Translations under genes and position numbers: made by a program | Shown: positions 44,537 to 52,229 of the stretch, piece by piece | Layout of the letters: the number at the start of each line of letters is the position of its first letter | Position numbering within the stretch: position 1 is the first letter of the stretch | Assembly (NCBI RefSeq): GCF_020443565.1 | Contig: NZ_JAIZZN010000006.1 | Location: forward strand, 62,001 to 126,000 | Reading direction: 5' to 3' | Length of the DNA stretch: 64,000 nt | DNA from: Clostridium sp. CS001 | GTDB lineage: Bacteria > Bacillota > Clostridia > Clostridiales > Clostridiaceae | The notes under the pieces: generated by a model | Seen by the model: only the letters and a program-made list of their open reading frames with translations | The model's database searches: none | What the model was told of the DNA's origin: nothing

Positions 44537-46633
44537 ATGAGGAAAGAATATGTAAGTTATATAAACGATTTACCGCTAAGCATTTCTCTTGTGAGTATAA
44601 ATGAATACCCAATTCATTGGCATAACTCTTTAGAAATAATCTTTGTGCTAGAAGGTAGTGTTAATGTACTTATAGAATCAGGAAATTATGAAGTTCTTGC
44701 AAATGAACTAGAGATTATAAATTGTGATGAAGCTCATAGTATCTATTCAAAAGAGGAAAACAAGGTTTTAATTTTCCATATAGACCCTACATTTTTCGAA
44801 AAATATTATGCTGACATGGAAAATATCTATTTTCATGCAAACTCTAGTGAAGAAGGTGCTCAGAGGGAAGAAAAGTATGATGTTCTTAGAAAATACTTGT
44901 CTATTCTAGCCTGTGAAATAATACAAAAGAATGAAAACTTTGATGACCAAATAGACTCTGTTTTAGTAAAGTTATTGTTCCATTTAATAAATAACTTTCA
45001 CTATCTTAACTATGATGACGAGGAATTAAAGGAAAATGAAGTACAATTTGAAAGGTATCACAGGATTAGCAAGTATATCTATAACAATTACATGAATAAA
45101 ATAAGTTTACAGGACGTAGCTGAACAAGAATACTTAAGTTCTTATTACCTATCTCATCAATTAAAAGATATGGCTGGAAGAAACTTTAATGAACTATTGA
45201 ATATTGTGCGGGTAGATGAATCTATTAAATTACTATTAGATACTGATAAAACTATATCAGAAATCTCTGAAGATGTTGGGTTTTCACATTCTAGGTATTA
45301 TAACAAAAGCTTTAAGGCTCATTATAATTGTACCCCTCTGCAATTTCGGAAGAAATATTACATACCAGAGGAAGACTTAGAAAACTTCAAGAAAATGCAA
45401 ACCTATGATTTAGGTGAAGTGCTGCAATATTTATCTCATCACCTAGAAGACTATGATAGATTTAATTATACTAACAAAATTATAAAGCTTAAAACGGATT
45501 TTTCGTTAACTGGCACCTCCTTGCAGCATGTATGGAGAGATAAAATAAATCTAGGCGAGGCAAAGGAACTTACCAAAGCCAGGGAGCAGGAATATGTAAA
45601 AACCATTCAAGAGTCCATAGGCTTTAAAAATGGCATAGTTCAAAACTTATTTGGAAAAGAAATGAAAATATACTTTAATGAAAATGTAAGTTTTTTAAAT
45701 TGGACTGAAGTTGAAAAGCTATTGGAATTTTTAATGGATATATCTCTTGAACCATTAATAATTTTAAATCAGACTTTTGATGATAAGGACTCTTTCATAA
45801 AACTTTTGGAAAGCTTTATATTATATTTTGCCGACCTATATGGAATTGAGATAGTTATGCACTGGAAATTCCAAGCCTCAAATGACTTATCCACAGAATA
45901 TATATATATTGCACAGAAAATTCTAAAAAAATATGGATTGGAGAATTTAATAGAGACACCCTTTGAGGTTCCGAAAGATATAAATACTATTTATGATTCT
46001 TCCTATATGCTTCCATATATTATTCATAACTTTATTAATGATAATGCTAATAGTGCTAATTTGCTCACTTTAAAGGCTTTTGACACAGTAGAGGAAAACT
46101 CAATTTTAAATAATGAGTTATTTTTCGGCTCACCTGGTTTCCTTACATTAAACGGTATAAAAAAGGATTCCTTCTATGCTTATTATTTATTATCTAAACT
46201 AGGAAACGAAGTTATAGACCAAGGTGATGGATACATTATCACAAAACAAGACGAGGACCTTCAAGTTTTACTTTATAGTTATAGTGATGAACTTAATACC
46301 CTAATTAAGTTAGAAGATTTACCTAAGGGTAAAGGTAGTAAGAATATTACTGAGAGAAAAATATCCTTATCAATTAAGAATTTAATTCACGACTATAAGG
46401 TTGTTAAATATGAAATTGGAGAAAAGGTTGGCTCTGCTTACGACATTTGGTTATGCATGAGCAAACCAAAAAGACTTAGTTATGATGAATGGAAAATTCT
46501 AAATAAGATTTCTTCTCCTAATATTTCTTTATCTTATGCTAAAAAAACTGCCGTTTATAATAGCATAATAAAGATAGAAGGTTATGGTTCTACCTTAATA
46601 GTTCTTCAAAAAGTACAAAAACACCTGTTTTAA
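44537..46633 (+). CDS. AraC-family regulator fused to a GH39-like domain
   Basis: A 698-residue protein. An N-terminal cupin (IHWHNSLEIIFVLEGSVNVL near residue 27, then ELEIINCDEAHSI) is followed by an AraC double helix-turn-helix at about 170-275 (ISLQDVAEQEYLSSYYLSHQ and ISEISEDVGFSHSRYYNKSF). The last 370 residues resemble the beta-xylosidase-like GH39 barrel found in some Firmicute AraC proteins, ending with FFGSPGFLTLNGIKKDSFYA. The usual catalytic Glu pair is not obvious, so that part may be a sugar sensor, not an enzyme. No sugar operon adjoins it. GGGGGT precedes the ATG. Confidence 0.8.
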   Translation: MRKEYVSYINDLPLSISLVSINEYPIHWHNSLEIIFVLEGSVNVLIESGNYEVLANELEIINCDEAHSIYSKEENKVLIFHIDPTFFEKYYADMENIYFHANSSEEGAQREEKYDVLRKYLSILACEIIQKNENFDDQIDSVLVKLLFHLINNFHYLNYDDEELKENEVQFERYHRISKYIYNNYMNKISLQDVAEQEYLSSYYLSHQLKDMAGRNFNELLNIVRVDESIKLLLDTDKTISEISEDVGFSHSRYYNKSFKAHYNCTPLQFRKKYYIPEEDLENFKKMQTYDLGEVLQYLSHHLEDYDRFNYTNKIIKLKTDFSLTGTSLQHVWRDKINLGEAKELTKAREQEYVKTIQESIGFKNGIVQNLFGKEMKIYFNENVSFLNWTEVEKLLEFLMDISLEPLIILNQTFDDKDSFIKLLESFILYFADLYGIEIVMHWKFQASNDLSTEYIYIAQKILKKYGLENLIETPFEVPKDINTIYDSSYMLPYIIHNFINDNANSANLLTLKAFDTVEENSILNNELFFGSPGFLTLNGIKKDSFYAYYLLSKLGNEVIDQGDGYIITKQDEDLQVLLYSYSDELNTLIKLEDLPKGKGSKNITERKISLSIKNLIHDYKVVKYEIGEKVGSAYDIWLCMSKPKRLSYDEWKILNKISSPNISLSYAKKTAVYNSIIKIEGYGSTLIVLQKVQKHLF

Positions 46634-46642
46634 GGTGTTTTT
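46617..46642 (+). terminator. Terminator of the AraC-GH39 gene
   Basis: AAAAACACCT (46617-46626) pairs with AGGTGTTTTT (46633-46642); it overlaps the stop codon and is followed by further Ts. Confidence 0.8.
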
Positions 46643-46655
46643 GTGTTTTTCTATG

Positions 46656-46695
46656 AAAGCACAAACTTGCAAGTTAGCAATTTTGTGCTTTTTAC
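46656..46695 (+). terminator. Second terminator-like hairpin before the MATE gene
   Basis: AAAGCACAAA (46656-46665) pairs with TTTTGTGCTTT (46681-46691), with an inner TTGC/GCAA stem and trailing Ts. It may back up the preceding terminator or act as an attenuator of the MATE gene. Confidence 0.6.
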
Positions 46696-46806
46696 CACGC
46701 AACCCTGTGAATGTTAATATGCTCATTTTCACGTACAATAATACTATGGAAACAAACTGAATGTAGAATCACAAAACAGAAGAGTTCCAAAGGAGAAGTG
46801 GATTTC

Positions 46807-48225
46807 ATGACAATGAGTAACGTCACAGATAATAATAAAATGTTCGGTGAAGAAAAAATAGGAAAACTATTATTAAGGTTTTCAGTTCCAGCAATAATTT
46901 CATTAATGGTAGCAGAAATGTACAACATGGTGGATTCTATGTTTGTAGGAAAGGCTATAGGTGCTAATGCTATAGGTGCTCTAACCATAGCATTCCCAAT
47001 TCAAAGATTGTTTTTAGCTATATCTATGCTTATAGCTATTGGTGCCTCTACTTCAATTGCAAGAAGTTGTGGAGCAAAGGATTTTGAAAGTTTAAAAAGT
47101 ATAATACCTAATGCTATAGTTTTAATGCTTATAATAATCTCAGCGGTTGGCATTGGTATTTTTGCTTTTCAAGATAAAATTTTAATAGGTTTAGGTGCAA
47201 CAGAAAATATATTCCCTCTTGCAAAAGAATATGTAACTATAATTCTAATAGGCGTTTTGTTTCAGGCCTTTACAGTAATTGTTTCTTATATTATGACTGC
47301 ACTAGGAAACACTAAAATAGTTTTAATAAGTACTTCTATTGGCGCAATTTTTAATATAATTATAGATTACTTCCTTGTAAATGTATTTCCTTATGGCATG
47401 GAAGGTGCTGCTATAGCAACAGTAGCATCTCAGATAATAGCTTTTATATATGTACTTTATAAGTTTTTAAAACTAAAAAAGGGATTAAACTTTTCACTTA
47501 AATTAACTCTTAATAAATCAATATCAATTGCAATACTATGTGTTGGATTTTCAACCTTTACAATAGAGATATCAGATGCTGTAATAGCTGTTATATTAAA
47601 TAACCTATTAGCTTCTCGTGGTGGAGATTTGGCAATAGTAACATTTGGCTTAACTACAAGGGTTTCAATGTTCCTGTTTATGACGGTAATCGGCATAAGT
47701 TCTGCTATGCAACCTATAGCAGCATATAATTATGGCGCTGGAAATTATAAAAGGCTAAAAGAAGTTGTTAAAACAGCCCTAATTTCAGTGTCTGTAAGTT
47801 CAACTTTATTATGGGCAATATTCATGATCTTTTCAAAGCAATTTATAAGCTTATTTATAAGTGATAGTGTTGTTATAGATCAAACAGTAAAAGCCTTTAG
47901 AATAGTTATATGTGTATTCCCATTCCTTGGAGTATACTACTTATCAATTTACTACTGTCAAGCTATAAATAGGGTTAAAACCTCTTTCTTGTTATCTATC
48001 TACAGGCAAATAATGGTATTTATTCCTTTAGTATATGCCCTTACAGTTGGACTTGATATGGGTGTTCAAGGAGCATGGATTGCTTATCCTGTATCAGATA
48101 TGATAGCCTTCATTACTGCTTCTATCTTCATTAAATATACTTATACATCTTTAGAAATACTTGAGTGTCATCAAGTTTTAAAAAAGAACAATATTAAAGC
48201 TAGACTTGCTAATGCACATATTTAA
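46807..48225 (+). CDS. MATE family multidrug/cation-coupled efflux protein
   Basis: About 472 residues with twelve hydrophobic segments in two similar halves. The N-terminal KIGKLLLRFSVPAIISLMV and MYNMVDSMFVGKAIGANA are the MATE signature; the second half repeats it in NYGAGNYKRLKEVVKTAL. MATE proteins expel drugs or organic cations using Na+ or H+ gradients. The ATG at 46807 is chosen for AAAGGAG about 11 bases upstream. It is a single gene ending at a shared terminator with the GNAT pair. Confidence 0.92.
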   Translation: MTMSNVTDNNKMFGEEKIGKLLLRFSVPAIISLMVAEMYNMVDSMFVGKAIGANAIGALTIAFPIQRLFLAISMLIAIGASTSIARSCGAKDFESLKSIIPNAIVLMLIIISAVGIGIFAFQDKILIGLGATENIFPLAKEYVTIILIGVLFQAFTVIVSYIMTALGNTKIVLISTSIGAIFNIIIDYFLVNVFPYGMEGAAIATVASQIIAFIYVLYKFLKLKKGLNFSLKLTLNKSISIAILCVGFSTFTIEISDAVIAVILNNLLASRGGDLAIVTFGLTTRVSMFLFMTVIGISSAMQPIAAYNYGAGNYKRLKEVVKTALISVSVSSTLLWAIFMIFSKQFISLFISDSVVIDQTVKAFRIVICVFPFLGVYYLSIYYCQAINRVKTSFLLSIYRQIMVFIPLVYALTVGLDMGVQGAWIAYPVSDMIAFITASIFIKYTYTSLEILECHQVLKKNNIKARLANAHI

Positions 48226-48252
48226 AATTGAATATATCCTAGTAAAAATAAA

Positions 48253-48290
48253 AGAATCCATGTGTAAATTAAATTACTACATGGATTTTC
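48253..48290. terminator. Bidirectional terminator between MATE and GNAT genes
   Basis: AATCCATGT (48255-48263) pairs with ACATGGATT (48279-48287) with flanking A and T runs serving both directions. Confidence 0.75.
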
Positions 48291-48314
48291 TTATTAACTT
48301 GGTTTGATTGCCTT

Positions 48315-48845
48315 TTATGCAAAGTATTCTTCACTTAAAATCCCCATTACAATCTCATCATAATATTTGCCATCTCTAAAAATTTCTTTTCTTAGTCTAC
48401 CTTCTTGCTTAAATCCACATTTTTCATAACACTTAATCGCACGATCATTGAAGGAATATACGTTCAATTTAATCTTGTGAATATTCATCTGCTCAAAGAT
48501 AAACTTTATTAAAACTTGCATTGCATCAGTGCCATACCCCTTGCTCCAGTAATCTTTATCCCCAATGAATATGCCTACAACTACAACACTGTTTTTCCAA
48601 TCTATATCATTTATTCCACAACCGCCTATATATTTCTTATCCTCTAAGGTTTCTATGGCAAAACTATATATTTCCTTTGTTGCTGACATGCCTTCAAACC
48701 ATTTTAATTCATCTTCAAAAGTGTATAGGTAAGGAATTCCTGGGTGTAACAGTCTTTTCACCTCAGGATCATTTATAAACTCTTGTGCTTGTTTTACATC
48801 TTCTTTTTTATATTCTCTTAATTTAATTTTTTTACCTGTATACAT
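48315..48845 (-). CDS. GNAT acetyltransferase, RimJ/RimL-like
   Basis: A 176-residue acetyltransferase with MYTGKKIKLREYKKEDVKQA at the start, GIFIGDKDYWSKGYGTDAM (acetyl-CoA loop, near residue 96) and LNVYSFNDRAIKCYEKCGF near 135. This pattern matches the RimJ/RimL/SpeG-like branch, which acetylates protein N-termini, polyamines or small amines. The substrate is not fixed. It lies 19 bases after the other GNAT gene, and both follow the attenuator leader at 49434-49541. Confidence 0.87.
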   Translation of the reverse strand: MYTGKKIKLREYKKEDVKQAQEFINDPEVKRLLHPGIPYLYTFEDELKWFEGMSATKEIYSFAIETLEDKKYIGGCGINDIDWKNSVVVVGIFIGDKDYWSKGYGTDAMQVLIKFIFEQMNIHKIKLNVYSFNDRAIKCYEKCGFKQEGRLRKEIFRDGKYYDEIVMGILSEEYFA

Positions 48846-48864
48846 AATTATTACCCCCTTAATT

Positions 48865-49368
48865 CTATATATTATATCTTGCCATTAAGTAATCATCGTC
48901 ATATTTACCATTTCTAATGATTGCATATTTTCTTGTGCCTTCTATTTCAAAACCTAGAGATTTATATAGGTTTATTGCTTTTTCATTATCTGTGAAAACT
49001 CCCAGTTCAATTCTGACAAGCATCAACCAATTATCACCTATGTCAATTAAATTGTTCATTAAAGCTCTACCTATTCCCATTCCATGATATTCTTTTGCAA
49101 CCATTAGTCCAATGCTTCCAGAATGTCTTACTCTGTTTGATTTGTTTACTGATAAAGAGCCAATTCCAACTACTTTTTTAATTCCTTCTTCTTCTACCTC
49201 AGCTACTAGCATATGGTCATTGAGTGTAAGTCCATTTATGAAGCCTTCAGTTCCTGCAACTCTTTCACTAATAATGCCCATTATATTTTCTCTTACTCCA
49301 TCTTGACGCCTTATCCCATTTATAAATACTGCATCTTCAATTTTCACTGGTCTAATAATAAAATTCAT
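48865..49368 (-). CDS. GNAT acetyltransferase
   Basis: A 167-residue acetyltransferase. IGLMVAKEYHGMGIGRALMN (near residue 90) is the acetyl-CoA loop and LGVFTDNEKAINLYKSLGFE the C-terminal motif. It is close to SpeG/PhnO-like amine acetylases in layout, but the substrate is unknown. GGGGG precedes the ATG. First gene of a two-GNAT operon whose transcript begins with a structured leader and intrinsic terminator, so its expression is probably controlled by a ligand or by translation. Confidence 0.87.
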   Translation of the reverse strand: MNFIIRPVKIEDAVFINGIRRQDGVRENIMGIISERVAGTEGFINGLTLNDHMLVAEVEEEGIKKVVGIGSLSVNKSNRVRHSGSIGLMVAKEYHGMGIGRALMNNLIDIGDNWLMLVRIELGVFTDNEKAINLYKSLGFEIEGTRKYAIIRNGKYDDDYLMARYNI

Positions 49369-49433
49369 ACTCCACTACCCCCTTATTTTCTATGAAATCC
49401 ATAGCCGTTGTTAATTGCTACTACTTGAATATA

Positions 49434-49481
49434 AAACAAAAAAACTCCACGAAATCACTTTAGAAGTGACTCCGTAGAGTT
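49434..49481 (-). terminator. Attenuator terminator in the GNAT leader
   Basis: A long imperfect stem (49443-49460 with 49464-49481) whose minus-strand 3' side ends GTGGAGTTTTTTTG, upstream of the first GNAT gene rather than after a gene. Confidence 0.8.
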
Positions 49482-49576
49482 ATCTACGTGTAGGAAAAGT
49501 CCCTGTACCGCTAACAATTTGTTAGGTACACTCACTGTATGTGTTATATATTATGATATTATCAATATATTGTCAA
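49482..49576 (-). promoter_or_regulatory. Promoter and structured leader of the GNAT operon
   Basis: Minus-strand TTGACA (49571-49576) and TAATAT (49548-49553) are 17 bases apart, so transcription starts near 49541. The RNA folds into a GTACC-TAAC...GTTA-GCGGTAC hairpin, then ACAGGGACTTTTCCTACACG, then the terminator. This looks like a riboswitch expression platform. The mepA-type guanidine-IV class of clostridia is one candidate I recall, but I cannot confirm the consensus. No ribosome site supports translation within it. Confidence 0.6.
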
Positions 49577-49690
49577 TACTAAATTGATAAAAACTTGAAA
49601 TATTCTTACTATTATCATATTCCAATATAAAATTGTGTAACTCTAAACCTCTTAACTTCACTTCCATTGCTATGACATATTTTAATACCA

Positions 49691-49725
49691 ACTTGCCACG
49701 TGCCACTTGCCACCTGGGTGGCACT
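49691..49725. repeat. Repeat family A, copy 10 (extended arm, inverted)
   Basis: ACTTGCCACGTGCCACTTG then CCACCTGGGTGGCACT, with an extra TGCCAC unit inside the arm. It lies between the GNAT leader and the T-box. Confidence 0.75.
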
Positions 49726-49819
49726 AATTTTTTCCTTTATATGTTGACATCCTAAATATTAGATGTATAATTATTATTAAATTAAATTAATTTATGTATA
49801 AAAAAAATTTAATAATAAG

Positions 49820-50107
49820 TTTAAATATAAATGCAATGAAAGAGAAAAGTAAGTATAATTTCAATTTACAGAGAGCCAATGATGATGGAAATTTGGCATT
49901 TGAAACTACAGAAAGGAAGCTCTGGAGCAGTGGACTGAAATATTTGAGTACGTCCACCGGGAACTTGCCGTTAAAAAAGTGCAGTATTATTTGTACTGTT
50001 AATGAGTGGATTTAGGCATTTTAATATGTCTTTGCATCAATTTAGGTGGTACCGCGGAAGTTTACCTTTCGTCCTATTATAGTTATAGGACGAGAGGTTT
50101 TTTTGTT
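49820..50107 (+). promoter_or_regulatory. T-box leader, glutamate specific
   Basis: The T-box sequence AGGTGGTACCGCGG is at 50044-50057 and the terminator at 50063-50107. Stem I shows AGTA (near 49850), AGAGAGCC at 49870-49877 and a specifier-loop GAA at 49911-49913 followed by A. GAA is a Glu codon, fitting gltX downstream. Uncharged tRNA-Glu should stabilise the antiterminator. Confidence 0.88.
50063..50107 (+). terminator. T-box terminator
   Basis: ACCTTTCGTCCTAT pairs with ATAGGACGAGAGGT across a short loop, followed by seven Ts; its 5' arm follows the T-box sequence by six bases. Confidence 0.9.
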
Positions 50108-50174
50108 TTTAACTAATTAAAATCAACTAGTGTACAAAGGAGTACACTAAATATGTAGAGAAAGGATGATTAAA

Positions 50175-51839
50175 ATGGATTATACAAAACTAGCAGATTT
50201 ACTACTTCCAAACATTTTCAAAACTCCAGAATACTATAAAAATCTATACCCAAAAAGAAATCTTAAACCTAATGCTATGGTTACAAGATATGCCCCAAGC
50301 CCTACTGGTTTCCAGCATCTTGGAGGGGTATTCGCTGCTCTTATATCAGAACGAATGGCTCATCAAAGTGAAGGAATATTTTATCTTAGGGTAGAGGACA
50401 CTGATAAAAAAAGAGAAATAATTGGTGCCATTGAAGATAGCATTAACACCCTACAGGATTTCGGAATTCATTTTGACGAAGGGGTCGTGGATTCTAATAG
50501 TGAAAAAGGTTCTTATGGGCCATATAAGCAAAGCGATCGAATGGAGATATATCACACCTTCGTAAAAGATTTGATTAAAAAAGGCTTGGCTTACCCTTGC
50601 TTTTGTACGGAAGAGGCACTAGAGGAAACTAGAAAAATTCAGCAGGGTCTTAAAATTAATACAGGATATCACGGAAAATGGGCTATTCACAGAAATGCTA
50701 GTTTCAATGAAATTAGTGAGAATTTATCAAAGGGCAACCCTTTTGTTATACGACTTAAATCCCCTGGTGATCCAGATAAAAGAATAATTTGTAATGATTT
50801 AATTAAAGGAACTATAAGTATGCCAGAAAATGATCAAGATATCGTAATCCTTAAAACCAATGGGCTTCCAACCTATCATTTTGCTCATGCTATAGATGAT
50901 TATTTAATGAGAACAACCCATGTAATACGTGGCGAAGAGTGGCTTTCTTCTCTTCCTATACATTTGCAACTATTTGAAGTATTAGGCTTTCGTGCTCCAA
51001 ACTATGCTCATATACCTACAATAATGAAAATGGATGGACCCTCAAAACGTAAGCTTAGCAAAAGAAAAGATCCTGAAATTCGTGTAGATTTTTATAAATC
51101 TCAGGGATACCCTCTTATATCTGTAACTGAGTATCTTATAAATTTAGTTAACTCTAATTTTCAAGATTGGAGATCTGCAAACATAAATGAGCCTTGTACA
51201 AACTTTATTATTGCCCTTGAGAACATGAGTAAAAGTGGTGCACTATTTGATATTTTAAAACTTAATGATATGAGTAAAAACATTATAGCTTCCATGAGCT
51301 CAGATACTGTTTATAACTTGTACCTAGCCTTTGCTAAAGAGTATGATACTGCAATTGCGAATATATTAATTGAGAATGAAGATTACGCTAAGCAAATATT
51401 TAATATTGAAAGAGAAAATGAAAAACCAAGAAAAGATTTTGTAAAATGGTTAGATGTAAGAGAACATATTGAATACTTCTTTGATGATTATTATAAAAAC
51501 AGTATTAATGCTAGCAATAATTTTCCAGAGCATATGCCAATGGAGGAGGTAAAAATAATTCTTACTAGCTATATAGATATATATAATCATTGTGATGATG
51601 CAGACACTTGGTTTTCAAGGGTTAAAGAACTTTCCGAAAAACTTGGATATGCAAAAAATGCAAAAACCTATAAAAAGAATCCTGAGTTATATAAAGGCAT
51701 AGTTTCTGATGTTGCTACAGTTATTAGAGTTGCCTTAACTAATAGAATACAAACTCAAGATTTATATGAAGTAATGCAGGTTATGGGTGAAAAACGTGTT
51801 ATTGAAAGATTAAGTCAAAATTTCTTCCAAAATATTTAA
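50175..51839 (+). CDS. gltX: Glutamyl-tRNA synthetase
   Basis: About 554 residues. The class I HIGH motif is in YAPSPTGFQHLGGVFAAL (near residue 38) and the KMSKS motif reads KRKLSKRKDPE (near 295); THVIRGEEWLSSLPIH is the family signature. It is longer than the usual 470-490 residues, as in one clostridial type, so it may be a second GltX paralogue. The ATG at 50175 is chosen because AAAGGA precedes it at good spacing, while the ATG nine bases earlier overlaps that site. It is controlled by the glutamate T-box. Confidence 0.93.
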   Translation: MDYTKLADLLLPNIFKTPEYYKNLYPKRNLKPNAMVTRYAPSPTGFQHLGGVFAALISERMAHQSEGIFYLRVEDTDKKREIIGAIEDSINTLQDFGIHFDEGVVDSNSEKGSYGPYKQSDRMEIYHTFVKDLIKKGLAYPCFCTEEALEETRKIQQGLKINTGYHGKWAIHRNASFNEISENLSKGNPFVIRLKSPGDPDKRIICNDLIKGTISMPENDQDIVILKTNGLPTYHFAHAIDDYLMRTTHVIRGEEWLSSLPIHLQLFEVLGFRAPNYAHIPTIMKMDGPSKRKLSKRKDPEIRVDFYKSQGYPLISVTEYLINLVNSNFQDWRSANINEPCTNFIIALENMSKSGALFDILKLNDMSKNIIASMSSDTVYNLYLAFAKEYDTAIANILIENEDYAKQIFNIERENEKPRKDFVKWLDVREHIEYFFDDYYKNSINASNNFPEHMPMEEVKIILTSYIDIYNHCDDADTWFSRVKELSEKLGYAKNAKTYKKNPELYKGIVSDVATVIRVALTNRIQTQDLYEVMQVMGEKRVIERLSQNFFQNI

Positions 51840-51873
51840 CAAGGAAGATATTGAAAGATTTTTATTAATATTA

Positions 51874-51902
51874 TTGACAAATATTATTTAATACATTAAT
51901 AT
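51874..51902 (+). promoter_or_regulatory. Promoter of the riboswitch-ATPase transcript
   Basis: TTGACA at 51874-51879 and TAATAT at 51897-51902 are 17 bases apart, just upstream of the yybP-ykoY aptamer. Confidence 0.75.
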
Positions 51903-51933
51903 ATTAAATATAGAGATTATGTTCGGGTTACAA

Positions 51934-52035
51934 AATTGCATAAGTAGAGGGAGTAACTTCCTGTTTTAAACAGAATCAAAGTCGTCACCACGGATTAAAT
52001 CCCGGCTTTGATAACTTCTAAAGTTTAGTGAGACT
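51934..52035 (+). promoter_or_regulatory. yybP-ykoY manganese riboswitch
   Basis: Conserved elements appear in order: AGGGAGTAAC (51948-51957), then TCGTCACCACGG (51982-51993) and ATCCCGGCTTTGATAAC, closed by the GAGACTC side. These are the yybP-ykoY aptamer landmarks; the class senses Mn2+ and turns genes on. A terminator follows directly, so control is by transcription. Confidence 0.9.
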
Positions 52036-52073
52036 CTACAACTGGTATAAATACTAGTTGTAGAGTCTTTTTA
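52032..52073 (+). terminator. Riboswitch terminator
   Basis: GACTCTACAACT (52032-52043) pairs perfectly over 12 bases with AGTTGTAGAGTC (52056-52067), followed by TTTTTATTTT. The 5' arm overlaps the closing part of the aptamer. Confidence 0.9.
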
Positions 52074-52229
52074 TTTTGTCCTGTTATTATAGTCAATAAT
52101 CCTCATCTATACTATAAGGATTTTCATGATACAAATAGATAAGGAAAAGGAGGTTTTCTATGTAAATGTATCAGTCATTATTTCTTGGGTAACAATAAAA
52201 CAACCACTACTGGATAAGGGGGAGTAATA

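Noticed and set aside
49455-49535. A 26-codon GTG-initiated frame in the GNAT leader, ending within the terminator hairpin
   Set aside because: There is no ribosome site, and the GTG is only a few bases from the likely transcription start; the RNA structure is a better explanation.
49794-50015. A 73-codon reading frame upstream of gltX
   Set aside because: It lies inside the T-box leader stem I region, has no ribosome site, and the RNA landmarks explain the sequence.
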